Part shown: one piece after another, positions 24,590 to 33,760 of the stretch
Layout of the letters: each line of letters begins with the position of its first letter
Numbering within the stretch: the first letter of the stretch is position 1
Assembly (NCBI RefSeq): GCF_000341145.1
Contig: NZ_ANBE01000039.1
Location: 1 to 36,702 of the forward strand
Direction of reading: 5' to 3'
DNA length: 36,702 nt
DNA from: Nocardiopsis xinjiangensis YIM 90004
GTDB lineage: Bacteria; Actinomycetota; Actinomycetes; Streptosporangiales; Streptosporangiaceae
The notes under the pieces: model-generated
Databases searched by the model: none
The model's input: only the letters and a program-made list of their open reading frames with translations
Told to the model about the DNA's origin: nothing
Program-made: the position numbers and the translations under genes

Positions 24590-25888
24590 ATGACTGATGT
24601 CTTGTGGCAGACCTGGGCCGACACCTACCGGGCACGTCCGCGGCGTACCGCCTTCCCCAACGGCCCCGCCGAGGTCGCCGCGCAGGTGGCCGCGGCCGCC
24701 GAGGACGGCCTGCGGGTGCGCATGGTGGGGTCGGGCCACTCGTTCACGGACGTGGCCGTCACCGACGGGGTACTGCTCTCCCCCACGTCCTTGTCCGGGT
24801 TGCGTTCGGTGGACCACGGGCAGGGCACCGCGACGGTGGACGCCGGTATGGCGCTGTGCGACTTCAACGAGGCGCTGGCACGCGAGGGGCTCGCGCTGGC
24901 CAACATGGGCGACATCGCGGTGCAGACGGTCGCGGGCGCGGTGCAGACCGGGACCCACGGCACCGGTCGCGGCGTCGGCGGTCTGGCCTCGCAGGTCGTG
25001 GGGTTGGAGATGGTCACGGCCGACGGATCGGTGGTGCGGTGTTCGGCTTCCGAGGAGCCGGAACTCTTCCACGCCGCCCGGGTGGGGCTCGGCGCCTTCG
25101 GGGTGGTCACGGCGCTGACCTTCGCGGTGTGCCCGGCCTTCCTGTTGCACGCCCGCGAGGAGCCGATGCCGTTGGAGGAGGTGCTGGAGCGACTGCCGGA
25201 GCTGCGGGCCGACAACGACCATTTCGAGTTCTTCTGGTTTCCCCACACCGGAAACACCAACACCAAACGCAACAACGTCACCGAGGGGCCGGCCCGACCG
25301 CTGCCGCCTTTCAAGACGTGGCTGGACGACGACCTGCTGTCCAACCGGGTCTTCGAGGGGGTCAACCGTGTGTGCCGTCGGTTCCCGGGGCTGGTTCCGG
25401 CGGTCAACCAGATCAGTTCACGGGCGTTGTCGGCACGCACCTACACCGATGCCTCGCACCGGGTGTTCGCCTCGGTGCGCGACGTGCGGTTCGTCGAGAT
25501 GGAGTACGCGGTCCCGGCCGAGCAGGCCGGGGAGGTGCTGCGGGAGCTCCGGTCGGTGGTGGAGCGGCGCGGGTACCGGCTGAGTTTCCCGGTGGAGGTG
25601 CGTTTCGCCCCGGCCGACGACGTGTGGCTGTCGACCGCCTACGGGCGGGAGAGTGCCTACATCGCGGTGCACATGTACCAGGGGGTGCCCTACGAGCGCT
25701 GCTTCGCCGACCTGGAGGCGGTGCTGGCCTCGTCGGGAGGGCGTCCCCACTGGGGCAAGCTGCACACACGCGGGCGCTCCGATCTGGAGAAGGTCTATCC
25801 GAAGCTGGGTGAGGCCCTGGCGGTGCGCGACCGGGTCGACCCGCAGCGGCGGTTCGGCAACGCCTATCTGGAGCGGGTCCTGGGATGA
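24590..25888 (+). CDS. FAD-linked D-arabinono-1,4-lactone oxidase family protein
   Basis: A 432-residue VAO/PCMH-fold flavoenzyme that oxidises an aldono-lactone (family substrates: D-arabinono-, L-gulono- or L-galactono-lactone). The FAD domain shows VRMVGSGHSFTDV, whose His is the usual covalent FAD site, and VQTGTHGTGRGVGGL. The C-terminal ALO domain ends with the conserved HWGKLHTR. Physiological substrate unknown. ATG 24590 gives the family start (MTDVLWQTWADTYRARP). No Shine-Dalgarno site is present, but TAATGT (24576-24581) lies 8 nt upstream and could make a nearly leaderless mRNA; an ATG at 24578 is a possible alternative. Confidence 0.9.
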   Translation: MTDVLWQTWADTYRARPRRTAFPNGPAEVAAQVAAAAEDGLRVRMVGSGHSFTDVAVTDGVLLSPTSLSGLRSVDHGQGTATVDAGMALCDFNEALAREGLALANMGDIAVQTVAGAVQTGTHGTGRGVGGLASQVVGLEMVTADGSVVRCSASEEPELFHAARVGLGAFGVVTALTFAVCPAFLLHAREEPMPLEEVLERLPELRADNDHFEFFWFPHTGNTNTKRNNVTEGPARPLPPFKTWLDDDLLSNRVFEGVNRVCRRFPGLVPAVNQISSRALSARTYTDASHRVFASVRDVRFVEMEYAVPAEQAGEVLRELRSVVERRGYRLSFPVEVRFAPADDVWLSTAYGRESAYIAVHMYQGVPYERCFADLEAVLASSGGRPHWGKLHTRGRSDLEKVYPKLGEALAVRDRVDPQRRFGNAYLERVLG

Positions 25889-25952
25889 GGCCGGGCCGAG
25901 GCCGTGACGGCCGGCCGCGACGCTCCCCGAGAGGGGCGGGCCGTCGACGTCG

Positions 25953-25990
25953 GAGCGCCGCCGCGCACTCGGATGTGCACGGCGGCGCTC
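25953..25990. terminator. Bidirectional terminator hairpin
   Basis: Perfect 11-bp outer stem GAGCGCCGCCG / CGGCGGCGCTC with an inner GCAC/GTGC stem and TCGGAT loop, between the lactone oxidase gene and the convergent membrane-protein gene. Confidence 0.75.
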
Positions 25991-26022
25991 TCGGTCTCCG
26001 GACCCCCGGCCCTTGGGCCCGC

Positions 26023-27168
26023 TCAGTCGCTCTGCTGCTCGGGGACCTGGCCGTCCTGGCCGTCCTCACCCGGTTCGGGCGGTGGCGGGTCCGACCCGTC
26101 GAGGTCCTCCTCAGGCTGTTCTTCGGTGGGCGGGGTGTCTTCCTGGCCGCCCGGGGCCGGTGTGGGCTGCCCCCCGCTTCCGTCGCCGTCGGTACCGTTG
26201 CCGCCCTCGGGTTCCTCGGGCTGCTCCGGCTCCGGCTCCTGGGTGGGCTGCTGTTGCGGGAAGCCCGGCTCCTCGGCGGGGGGCTCCTCGATCGCCGGCG
26301 CCTCCAGCTCGGGCTCGGGCTCTTCCTCCTGGTCAGGGGCGGAGTTGCCGCCCATGATCGAGGGTGAGGTCGGCTCTTCCGCGCCACGGGTCCACGAGGT
26401 CAGGGAGCGCCCGGTGAACAGCTCGAAGGCCAGGATCACGAGCATCACGACGATGAAGACGAGGACGGCCGGGAACAGCACAGCGCGCCATCCGCGGCGG
26501 CTCGGCGTGGGTGCGGCCTCGTCGGAGGCCTCGGGCTCGTCCTCGTCCCCGCCCCCGGGGCCGAGGGCCGGTGCATGCGGGTGAGGCCCCTGGCCCGCCT
26601 GGGTCTGCGCGGGCATCAGGACGGTCTCATCAGGGGCGATCGTGTCCCCGGCCCCGTCGGCCCGGGTGGCTTCCCGGTCGGCCTGCGTGGTGTCCGCACC
26701 CAGGACGGGCAGGGCCCTCGTGCGGGTGGCGTCCGTTTCGTCCCCGGGGGCGGTGGGCCGTGTGCCGGAGGCGGTCTGCTCCAGGCCGGTGATCGTCACC
26801 GTTCCGCCGGCGCTCGCCGTCCCCCCGGTGCCCAGGGTCCGGCCCTTGGATACCACGGCCCTCCCTGCCAGGTGCTTGGCCTGTTCTCCGCTGCGCGAGA
26901 ACCAGTGTGAGAGCAGCGGGCTGGCGGTCGTGCTCAGGATCGCCATGACCGCGGTACCGATGACGGTCCCGTAGACGTCGAGGTAGGAGGCGGCCGCGGC
27001 GGCGGTGAGCGTGGCCCCGCCGGCGCCTGCGACCTGGGCCAGGCTCAGGTCGATCTTCTTGCTGTTGCCGCCCTCGCCCTCCTGGTCCTCGCTTCGGTCC
27101 CCGGCCTTCCCCGGTGCACGGTCGGGATCCGGTTCTCCGGGTTCGCCCGGGTGTCGGGTCCGGCCCAT
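26023..27168 (-). CDS. Membrane protein of unknown function with acidic Pro/Glu-rich tail
   Basis: A 381-residue protein not assigned to a family. The N-terminus (about 1-40) is polar and charged. Residues about 45-95 form an Ala/Gly-rich hydrophobic stretch with small-residue spacing (YLDVYGTVIGTAVMAILSTT), probably membrane-embedded. A disordered Thr/Asp/Pro region follows, then a clear transmembrane helix (AVLFPAVLVFIVVMLVILAF, about 231-250). The last 120 residues are dominated by Glu, Pro, Gln and Gly and should be disordered outside or inside the membrane. AAGGGGGG lies 5 nt before ATG 27166-27168. It is divergent from sepH across a 578-nt gap. A scaffold or envelope role is possible but unsupported. 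Confidence 0.8.
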   Translation of the reverse strand: MGRTRHPGEPGEPDPDRAPGKAGDRSEDQEGEGGNSKKIDLSLAQVAGAGGATLTAAAAASYLDVYGTVIGTAVMAILSTTASPLLSHWFSRSGEQAKHLAGRAVVSKGRTLGTGGTASAGGTVTITGLEQTASGTRPTAPGDETDATRTRALPVLGADTTQADREATRADGAGDTIAPDETVLMPAQTQAGQGPHPHAPALGPGGGDEDEPEASDEAAPTPSRRGWRAVLFPAVLVFIVVMLVILAFELFTGRSLTSWTRGAEEPTSPSIMGGNSAPDQEEEPEPELEAPAIEEPPAEEPGFPQQQPTQEPEPEQPEEPEGGNGTDGDGSGGQPTPAPGGQEDTPPTEEQPEEDLDGSDPPPPEPGEDGQDGQVPEQQSD

Positions 27169-27746
27169 CCGGCCCCCCTTTGCCTGAGCCGCGTGGATAC
27201 ACGGCGTACTTCGATCCTGGTCACTGGGATGGGCGTGTGGTGGGCCAATCAGCACCACAGGCCACAGAGTGCTCGTATCGCCCATAAGAGGACAACTCAG
27301 GCTAAGGGAGGCAGATGCCTGATAACGCCATGAAATAAGAAGCATCACTGTCTTGTGACCATCGGCGTGTCGACTTGCGCCCGGAAAGATCCTCGTGTCG
27401 ACCCAATGGGGGTGAGATCGGGTTTTTCACCGACCCTGGGGTGGTTCGTGCCGTCCGGGATACCATCACCGCGGAGCCCCGTGCGGAATCGTCGACATTC
27501 CCCCACGAACGCTCCCGGTCGCCGACGGACCAGCGTGCCAAGATTGGCATCGGAAGCGACCGTGAGGGCCCCGGTCAGGTCCGGGGCAGCTCCCACCGTG
27601 GCGAGCGCCACGGAACGGGAGGCGGGCACACAGTTCGGACAGGCCGGTGGCGGCGCTGGCCGAGCCGGGTGCCGGCCGACCAGACTTGGAGAACGCGGGG
27701 GTCGGTCGCGGGATCAGCCCCTCGACGGGACGCGAAAGGGAGGGCG
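27169..27746. other. Long intergenic region upstream of sepH
   Basis: 578 nt between divergent genes. No credible gene. A locally AT-richer patch (about 27310-27360) and several short inverted motifs are present; the promoters of sepH and of the membrane protein must lie here, but no hexamer pair stands out. Confidence 0.5.
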
Positions 27747-29111
27747 ATGCACGAGCTTCGCCTCGTCGCCGTGAGCGAGGACGGCACCTACTTGGTGCTG
27801 GCCGGCACCGGCCGTGGCCCCCGTTTCATGTTGCCCGTCGACGACCGCCTACGTGCCGCCGTACGCGGTCAGTTCTCCCGGCTCGGCCAGTACGAGATCG
27901 AAGTGGAGAATCCGTTGCGTCCCAAGGAAATCCAGGCCCGCATCCGGTCCGGCGAGACCGCGGAGGCCATCTCCGAGATCTCCGGCATACCGATCGAACG
28001 GGTCCGTTGGTTCGAAGGCCCCGTCCTGCAGGAACGCGAATACATCGCCCAGCAGGCCCAGAACGCCACCGTGCGCGCCCAGGACGAGGTCGCACCGGGT
28101 TCGTCGCTGGAAGAGCTCGTCACCAAGCGTATCGGCGCGCACCAGCTGGAGACCGGTGACGCCGAGTGGGATTCCTGGAAGCGGGAGGACCGCACGTGGC
28201 AGATCAAGCTCGTCTACCTCCACCAGGGCGAGGAGCGTGTCGCCCACTGGCTGTACGAACCCAGACACAACAGCGTGAGCCCCTCCGACGAGGAAGCAGC
28301 ACGTTTCTCCTCACCCGAACCCTTCGAGGCCCCGCAGGCACCCGGCGCCAACGTCACGCCCTTCGCCCCGCGGCGGAGCGAGCCCGCCCCCGAGGTCCCG
28401 CGCGGCGAGCCCTACCCCGCACAGGAACGGACCGAGAACCGGCCCCCGGTCCCGTCCCGGCAGGAGGGGCCGCGCCGTGACGAGACGCTTCGCCCGATGT
28501 CCGGGCGTCCACAGACCGACCAGTTCGGCGTCCCCCTGACCGAGGAACGTCGCCGCCTGGCGGAGGAGCGCCGCCGCCCCGCCGAGGCCCGTCACCCGCG
28601 TCCGGGCCAGGAACCCTACTTCGCCCCCGTGGAGGAGCCGCCGAGCCCCGAGGTCGGACGGCGGCCCGAACCCGCGGCCCCACCGCCCGCACCCGAACGG
28701 CCTGCGGCCCGGAGGCCGAGGGTCGACAATCCCGGGTCCGAGCGCCCAGGGGGCGAGCGGCCCGCGGCAGAGCCTCCCGCCGAGCCCGAGGGCCCCCGCC
28801 GGATGGAACGGCCCTCCGCCCCGGACTGGCTGGGCTCACGCCCGACCCGGGCCGCCGAACCGTCCGCGCCCGACCCCGCGCCGCCGGCCGCAGAACCGCC
28901 CGCTCAGCCCGAGCATCCGCGCCGCCAACGCGCCACCATCGACCTCAACGAGACCGGCAGGCCCCGCCCAGCGGCCGAGCAGGCGGCCCCGCCCGCACCC
29001 GCCGCCGACCAGAGCGCCGAGCACCCCGCGCCCAAGCGCAAGGGCCGGGGGCGGCGGGCCTCGGTCCCCTCGTGGGACGAGATCATGTTCGGCGCCAAGA
29101 AGGACGACTGA
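27747..29111 (+). CDS. sepH: Septation protein SepH
   Basis: An actinobacterial cell-division protein that binds FtsZ and promotes filament bundling and assembly. The 454-residue product has the N-terminal DUF3071 domain (about 1-165: MHELRLVAVSEDGTYLVLA, a helix-turn-helix around PIERVRWFEGPVLQEREY, then WQIKLVYLHQGEERVAHW), a disordered Pro/Arg/Glu-rich middle of about 260 residues, and the conserved C-terminal motif RRASVPSWDEIMFG. The C-terminal part is known to mediate multimerisation in Streptomyces. ATG 27747 is preceded by AAGGGAGG. Regulation is not evident, but the 578-nt upstream gap leaves room. It is terminated at the hairpin at 29139-29162. Confidence 0.95.
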   Translation: MHELRLVAVSEDGTYLVLAGTGRGPRFMLPVDDRLRAAVRGQFSRLGQYEIEVENPLRPKEIQARIRSGETAEAISEISGIPIERVRWFEGPVLQEREYIAQQAQNATVRAQDEVAPGSSLEELVTKRIGAHQLETGDAEWDSWKREDRTWQIKLVYLHQGEERVAHWLYEPRHNSVSPSDEEAARFSSPEPFEAPQAPGANVTPFAPRRSEPAPEVPRGEPYPAQERTENRPPVPSRQEGPRRDETLRPMSGRPQTDQFGVPLTEERRRLAEERRRPAEARHPRPGQEPYFAPVEEPPSPEVGRRPEPAAPPPAPERPAARRPRVDNPGSERPGGERPAAEPPAEPEGPRRMERPSAPDWLGSRPTRAAEPSAPDPAPPAAEPPAQPEHPRRQRATIDLNETGRPRPAAEQAAPPAPAADQSAEHPAPKRKGRGRRASVPSWDEIMFGAKKDD

Positions 29112-29138
29112 CCCCGGCCGACCGAGCCGGAGCACCAC

Positions 29139-29162
29139 GAGGACCGCCCGTCAGCGGTCCTC
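29139..29162. terminator. Terminator hairpin after sepH
   Basis: Perfect 9-bp stem GAGGACCGC / GCGGTCCTC with a CCGTCA loop. The TGA stop of the convergent PH-domain gene lies in the loop, so the element overlaps that gene's end. Confidence 0.7.
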
Positions 29163-31217
29163 GTCCGCTGTCGGGGCCCGGTCGTGGCCGCTGTCCTGCC
29201 CGGCTCCCCGGTCGTGGCCCTGGCCGCTCGCGGCCGCCCCTGCGCCGCGCTCGACCAGGAACGGGCGCACCATCCCGGGCGTGACGTCGGCGGCAAAGGC
29301 CACCGCCCCCGGCATGGAGGCGTCCTGTGCGGTGTATCCCCCGGCGCCCGCCCCGACCGTGACCTGGAGGTCGGCCAGACCCGAGCGGCGTTGGAAGAGT
29401 GTCTGGTTCCAGGACCAGCCGATGACGGCGGAGCGTTCCACCACCGCCTGCTCACGCTGGAGCGAACCCGAGCGCACACTGACGAAGGCTTCGTCGTGAC
29501 CGTGGCCGAGCGAACGGTAGCGGTCGATGCCCAGGGGCACACCCAGGACGGCCAGAACCGCCGAGGCCGCGACGAGCCAGTTCCATTCCAGGAGCACGCC
29601 GGCCGCACCCGTGCACAGGAACGGGCCCACCGAGCGGATCAACCGCCGGTTCAGGGCCGCGCGGGGATGGGGCCGCAACCCGCCCTCGTAACGGGCCAGG
29701 GCACGCTCGACGGCCTCGGCGACCCGGGGACGCGGGCCGGTCGGCAGCAGGACCGCACGTGTGGCCGCCTCACCCAGGCCGGTGACGATCGCACGCAGGC
29801 GTACCGCGTCCCGGGTGCGCTCGAGGGGATTGTCCTGGAGTTCGTGGCCACGGATCCGGCGCTTCTCCAACGTGACGCTACGGCGGGTGAACAGGCCCCG
29901 CTCGGCGACCAGGGAACCCTCGCGGCCCCTGAGGGTGAAGCCCCAGTTGGTGACCGTGTACGAGACCACGGCGAACACCGGCATCATGAGCACCAGCACC
30001 ACCGGAACCCCGATCGCCAGGGCCGTGAGCAGGGCACGGTCGGTGGAGTCGAGCCAGCCCACGACCGTGTCCGTGGCCGCTCCCAACTGCGCCCCGGACT
30101 GCTGGAGGAGACCGATCAACGTCGCCAACAGGGCGAACGGGGTGAGCAGGTGGGCCAGGCTCAGGGCACCGTAGAGGTACCACGAGCGCGGCATCTCGAA
30201 GTAGGTGACGGTCTCCGGCTCCGCGGTGGCCTCAGGCCCCTCCTCGGTCCCCGCGGGTTCGGCACCGTCCTCGGTGAGAACCGCCTTACGGCGCAGGAGC
30301 TCGCCTCTGAGGCGGTCGGCCTCGGCGGCGTCGACCGCGTCGAGTTTGCCGTCCTCGGCATCCGTGGAACCGGCCGCGGCCTCGATGCGCACCACCGACA
30401 CACCCAGCATCCGGTGCAGAAGGCTGCTGGTGACGTCGACGCCGCGGACGCGTTGCAACGGGATGGTGCGGCGTTCGCGGCGGATGAGGCCCTTGCGGAT
30501 CTCGATGTGGTCGTCGGTGATCTCGTAGCGCAGGGTCCGCCACGTGACGAAGCCGCCCACCAGCACCATCACCACGGTCGCGCCCGTGGCCGCGAGCAAC
30601 CACGGGTTGAAGCCGCCGATGATCAGACCGACGAGGATCGGGAAGAGGATGCTGCGCAACTGGTTGATGGGCCCCACGACCATGCTGCGCGGACTGAGGC
30701 GGCGGCCGCTCTCTGCGGCGAACGGTTGCGAGGCCTCCTCGCTCCACCACTGTCGAGGTTCCGAGGCCGGCCCGTGCTCCTCCGAGGTGTACGCCCCACC
30801 TGCCGTGCCGTGGTGCGGGTACGCCTGCGGGCCGTGCGGAACGTCTCCCGCGTGCCCCTGCCACGGCCCCTGCGAATAGAGCTGCGGGTGCCCCTGTGGA
30901 CCCCGGGGCGGAGGGGACAGCCCGCCCCCTGGCAGGCTCCAGCTCTCGGCCCGCGTGGCGTCCTGTTCGTATGAGGGGCCGAAGGCCCGGCTCTCACCGG
31001 ACGTCCCGCACCACTCGTGGGACGGTTGCGGATGTGCGCCGCCGTCGGGCTGCTGGGGCTCCTCGGCGGCGTGCTGCCACTCGTAGGGGTACCGGCCGTC
31101 GCTGCGGCCGGCCGGACCGCGGGCCCAACGGCTGCGTTCGTGCTCGGGGCCCGCAGGGGACGGGGAGCCGGGCGCGGGCCGGCCGTCCGGTTCAGGGCTC
31201 TCGTGCTCGGGGTTCAT
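29151..31217 (-). CDS. Multi-pass membrane protein with three bacterial PH domains (YdbT-like)
   Basis: 688 residues. The first 175 or so are disordered and rich in Pro, Gly, His, Gln and Trp. The body has paired membrane helices alternating with bPH2 (YdbS/YdbT-type) domains: near 231-285 (YEITDDHIEIRKGLIRRERR), near 430-490 (FTLRGREGSLVAERGLFTRR) and near 585-640 (EAFVSVRSGSLQREQAVVER). B. subtilis YdbT has the same three-domain plan without the long N-tail, and together with YdbS contributes to resistance against antimicrobial peptides. ATG 31215-31217 shares its A with the stop of the upstream small PH gene (TGATG), so translation is coupled; GTG 31218-31220 is an alternative start. The family is secure; the role is inferred. 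Confidence 0.85.
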   Translation of the reverse strand: MNPEHESPEPDGRPAPGSPSPAGPEHERSRWARGPAGRSDGRYPYEWQHAAEEPQQPDGGAHPQPSHEWCGTSGESRAFGPSYEQDATRAESWSLPGGGLSPPPRGPQGHPQLYSQGPWQGHAGDVPHGPQAYPHHGTAGGAYTSEEHGPASEPRQWWSEEASQPFAAESGRRLSPRSMVVGPINQLRSILFPILVGLIIGGFNPWLLAATGATVVMVLVGGFVTWRTLRYEITDDHIEIRKGLIRRERRTIPLQRVRGVDVTSSLLHRMLGVSVVRIEAAAGSTDAEDGKLDAVDAAEADRLRGELLRRKAVLTEDGAEPAGTEEGPEATAEPETVTYFEMPRSWYLYGALSLAHLLTPFALLATLIGLLQQSGAQLGAATDTVVGWLDSTDRALLTALAIGVPVVLVLMMPVFAVVSYTVTNWGFTLRGREGSLVAERGLFTRRSVTLEKRRIRGHELQDNPLERTRDAVRLRAIVTGLGEAATRAVLLPTGPRPRVAEAVERALARYEGGLRPHPRAALNRRLIRSVGPFLCTGAAGVLLEWNWLVAASAVLAVLGVPLGIDRYRSLGHGHDEAFVSVRSGSLQREQAVVERSAVIGWSWNQTLFQRRSGLADLQVTVGAGAGGYTAQDASMPGAVAFAADVTPGMVRPFLVERGAGAAASGQGHDRGAGQDSGHDRAPTADEDR

Positions 31218-31807
31218 CACGTGGCGTCGTCCCGGAGCGTGGCGGCGCGCGCGGCCAACTCCTCGCTGAGCACGCGCGCTTCATCGGCGTCCATACCCTC
31301 GATCGTGGAGGAACCGGCGAAGGAGGCGGTCTGCACCCGCAGCGTGGCCACATCGAAGACCCGCTCCAACATGGCCTGGGTGTGATCGACGGTCTGGATC
31401 CGGTTCACCGGCACCAGCTGCCAGGAGCGGGCGATCCACCCGGCGCGGGTGTAGATGACGTCCTCGCCGACCTCCCAACGGTGCACCCGGTACCGCCATG
31501 ACGGCACCACGGCGACCTTGACCAGCCCGTAGACCCCGTAGGCGATGGGCAGCAGCCGAGCGTTCTCGCTCAACCGGTCGGGGATCCAGGACAGCGACAG
31601 ATTGGTCAGCATCACCGCAACGACACTGATCAGGACCAGCTTGAGGGCCACTCCGAGGAGCATGCGCACCGTCCACACACCGACGGCGCGCCCGCTGACC
31701 CTGCGCAGGGGCGGGCGCAGTTCGGCGGTTCGTCCTTCCTCCGTCAGGTGTTCGCGGGGGCCCTCCCCCGGTTCGGGACGGCCGTCGTGGGCGGGACTGT
31801 TCAACAC
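31217..31807 (-). CDS. Small membrane protein with one bacterial PH domain (YdbS-like)
   Basis: 196 residues: a hydrophilic lead of about 45, two membrane helices (VRMLLGVALKLVLISVVAVM and LLPIAYGVYGLVKVAVV), then a bPH2 domain (YRVHRWEVGEDVIYTRAGWI, LVPVNRIQTVDHTQ, MLERVFDVATLRVQTAS). It is the YdbS partner of the larger YdbT-like gene that follows, with stop and start overlapping. GTG 31805-31807 is chosen: a -10 hexamer TAGACT lies 7 nt before it and there is no ribosome site, so the mRNA is probably leaderless. It is divergent from the ABC exporter genes. Confidence 0.82.
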   Translation of the reverse strand: MLNSPAHDGRPEPGEGPREHLTEEGRTAELRPPLRRVSGRAVGVWTVRMLLGVALKLVLISVVAVMLTNLSLSWIPDRLSENARLLPIAYGVYGLVKVAVVPSWRYRVHRWEVGEDVIYTRAGWIARSWQLVPVNRIQTVDHTQAMLERVFDVATLRVQTASFAGSSTIEGMDADEARVLSEELAARAATLRDDAT

Positions 31808-31814
31808 GCGACCG

Positions 31815-31820
31815 AGTCTA
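31815..31820 (-). promoter_or_regulatory. Leaderless -10 element of the PH-domain operon
   Basis: TAGACT on the minus strand, 7 nt before GTG 31807; this is a standard actinomycete -10 form. The -35 region is weak. Confidence 0.5.
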
Positions 31821-31970
31821 GGTCGTGTCGGCCCGGCTCCGGGAAGCACCGGGCCCCGCACCGGAGGAATGGCCGACGCCGGGCCCGCGTTGTCGTCGTG
31901 CACGCGGCTCGTCAGCGTTCTGTCAGAGCGTCCCGGCATACTTGCGTACAGACGTTGATCGGAGGACGAA

Positions 31971-32933
31971 ATGACCCACGCCATTCGCGCGGAGGGGCTG
32001 GTAAAGGAGTTCAAGGGCAAACGTGCCCTGGACCGGGTCGACCTGACCGCGAGGAAGGGCACCGTTCTGGGTGTACTGGGGCCGAACGGTTCCGGCAAGA
32101 CCACGTCGGTACGCATCCTTGCGACCCTCCTGCGCGCCGACGGAGGGTACGCGGAGGTCGACGGGTTCGACGTCCTGCGCCATCCCCACGAGGTACGCCG
32201 CCTCATCGGACTGACCGGCCAGTACGCGGCCGTGGACGAAGAGCTCACCGGAACGCAGAACCTGGTCCTGATCGCCCGCCTGCTCGGTTTCGACCGTGCC
32301 CGGGCCCGGGTCCGCTCGGCCGAACTCCTGGAGGGCTTCGCGCTCTCCGACGCCGCCGACCGCCCCACCAAGGGCTACTCGGGAGGTATGCGCCGACGCC
32401 TGGACCTGGCCGCGAGCATGATCGGCGGCCCGTCCCTGCTCTACTTGGACGAGCCGACCACCGGCCTGGACCCGCACAGCCGCAACGAGCTGTGGGAGGT
32501 CGTGCGCCGCCAGGTCGAGAACGGCGTCACGGTCCTGCTCACCACCCAGTACCTGGAAGAGGCCGACCACCTCGCCGACGACCTCGTGGTCCTCGACCAC
32601 GGCCGTGTCATCAGCGAGGGCACCCCCGAACAGCTCAAGGACCGCGCCGGTACACAGGTCCTGGAGCTGCGCACCTCCGAGGCCGATCAGCTCGGGCTCG
32701 CGATCAAGGTGGTCGAGGCGGTCACCAGCTCCCCGGTGTCCGACGACGGGCTCACCGCACGGGTACCGGTCACCGATTCCGCGGTGCTTCCCGAAGTGGT
32801 ACGCCGCCTGGACGAACAGGGCGTGGCGGTGGGTGAACTGTCGCTGCGCAAGCCGAGCCTGGACGAGGTCTTCCTGGCACTGACCGGACAGCCCGCAGAA
32901 CCCCAGGAGATCAGCGAGGAGACATCGACATGA
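31971..32933 (+). CDS. ABC exporter ATP-binding protein, DrrA family
   Basis: A 320-residue cytoplasmic ATPase of the daunorubicin-resistance type. Walker A GPNGSGKTT (37-45), signature YSGGMRRRLDLAASM, Walker B LLYLDEPTTGLDP, and the family-specific C-terminal extension ending PSLDEVFLALTG are all present. It powers the permease encoded by the next gene, which overlaps by 4 nt (ATGA). GGAGG lies 6 nt before ATG 31971. Relatives export antibiotics, lipids or teichoic-acid precursors; the substrate is not determinable here. It is divergent from the PH-domain operon, which in Bacillus is linked to antimicrobial-peptide tolerance. Confidence 0.94.
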   Translation: MTHAIRAEGLVKEFKGKRALDRVDLTARKGTVLGVLGPNGSGKTTSVRILATLLRADGGYAEVDGFDVLRHPHEVRRLIGLTGQYAAVDEELTGTQNLVLIARLLGFDRARARVRSAELLEGFALSDAADRPTKGYSGGMRRRLDLAASMIGGPSLLYLDEPTTGLDPHSRNELWEVVRRQVENGVTVLLTTQYLEEADHLADDLVVLDHGRVISEGTPEQLKDRAGTQVLELRTSEADQLGLAIKVVEAVTSSPVSDDGLTARVPVTDSAVLPEVVRRLDEQGVAVGELSLRKPSLDEVFLALTGQPAEPQEISEETST

Positions 32934-33760
32934 GTGCCGTGACCACCGATTCCCCGACCGGCCCGGTCGGCCCGGCACCGATGGCTCCGCCCAACGTCTC
33001 GCCCCTGCGTACGGCCCACCAGGGTCTGCAGCTGGCCTGGCGCAGCGTGCTCAAGGTCAAGGCCAACCCGGAAGAGGTCCTGGGCCTGATCCTGCAGCCC
33101 ATCATGTTCGTGACCCTGTTCGTCTTCGTGTTCGGGCAGGCGATGATGGGTGATTGGCAGGCCTACCGGGATTTCCTCATGCCGGGCATCATCGCCCAGT
33201 CGGTCATCTTCGCGACCCTGGGCACCGGTTTCTCGTTGAGCCAGGACGTGGAGAAAGGCATCTTCGACCGGTTCCGGTCCCTGCCCATCGCCCGTTCGGC
33301 CCCGCTGGTGGGCGCGATCCTGGGCGACCTGGTCCGGTACACCATCACCGTGGTCATGGTCCTGGTGGTGGGCCTGGCGATCGGGTTCCGTCCCGAGGGC
33401 GGCGCGCTGGGTGTGATCGCCGCCGGGGCACTGATCCTGCTGTTCGCGTTCGCGCTGTGCTGGATGTCGGCGTTCGTGGGGATGATCGTGCGCACCCCGA
33501 TGTCGGTGCAGGCCTTCGGGATGATCATGATGTTCCCGCTGACCTTCGGCAGCTCGGCGTTCGTGGCGCCCGAGTCGATGCCGAGCTGGCTGCAGACCGT
33601 GGCCGTCAACAACCCGGTCAGCCACGTGGTCGACGCGATGCGCGGGCTCATGCTCGACGGTGACGTGGCCGGTCCGGTCCTCTGGACGCTGGGGTGGACG
33701 GCGATCATCACCGCCGTGTTCTTCCCGCTGGCGGCCTGGGCCTACCGCCGCCGCACCTGA
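32930..33760 (+). CDS. ABC-2 type exporter permease, DrrB family
   Basis: A 276-residue integral membrane protein with a 40-residue Pro-rich cytoplasmic lead and six predicted helices (for example ILQPIMFVTLFVFVFGQAM, YTITVVMVLVVGLAIGF, AAGALILLFAFALCWM, MIMMFPLTFGSSAFV). The ABC-2 signature SQDVEKGIFDRFRSLPIAR is clear, as is SSAFVAPESMPSWLQTVAVNNPVSHV near the end. It forms the channel driven by the upstream ATPase, with which it is translationally coupled. Confidence 0.94.
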   Translation: MSAVTTDSPTGPVGPAPMAPPNVSPLRTAHQGLQLAWRSVLKVKANPEEVLGLILQPIMFVTLFVFVFGQAMMGDWQAYRDFLMPGIIAQSVIFATLGTGFSLSQDVEKGIFDRFRSLPIARSAPLVGAILGDLVRYTITVVMVLVVGLAIGFRPEGGALGVIAAGALILLFAFALCWMSAFVGMIVRTPMSVQAFGMIMMFPLTFGSSAFVAPESMPSWLQTVAVNNPVSHVVDAMRGLMLDGDVAGPVLWTLGWTAIITAVFFPLAAWAYRRRT

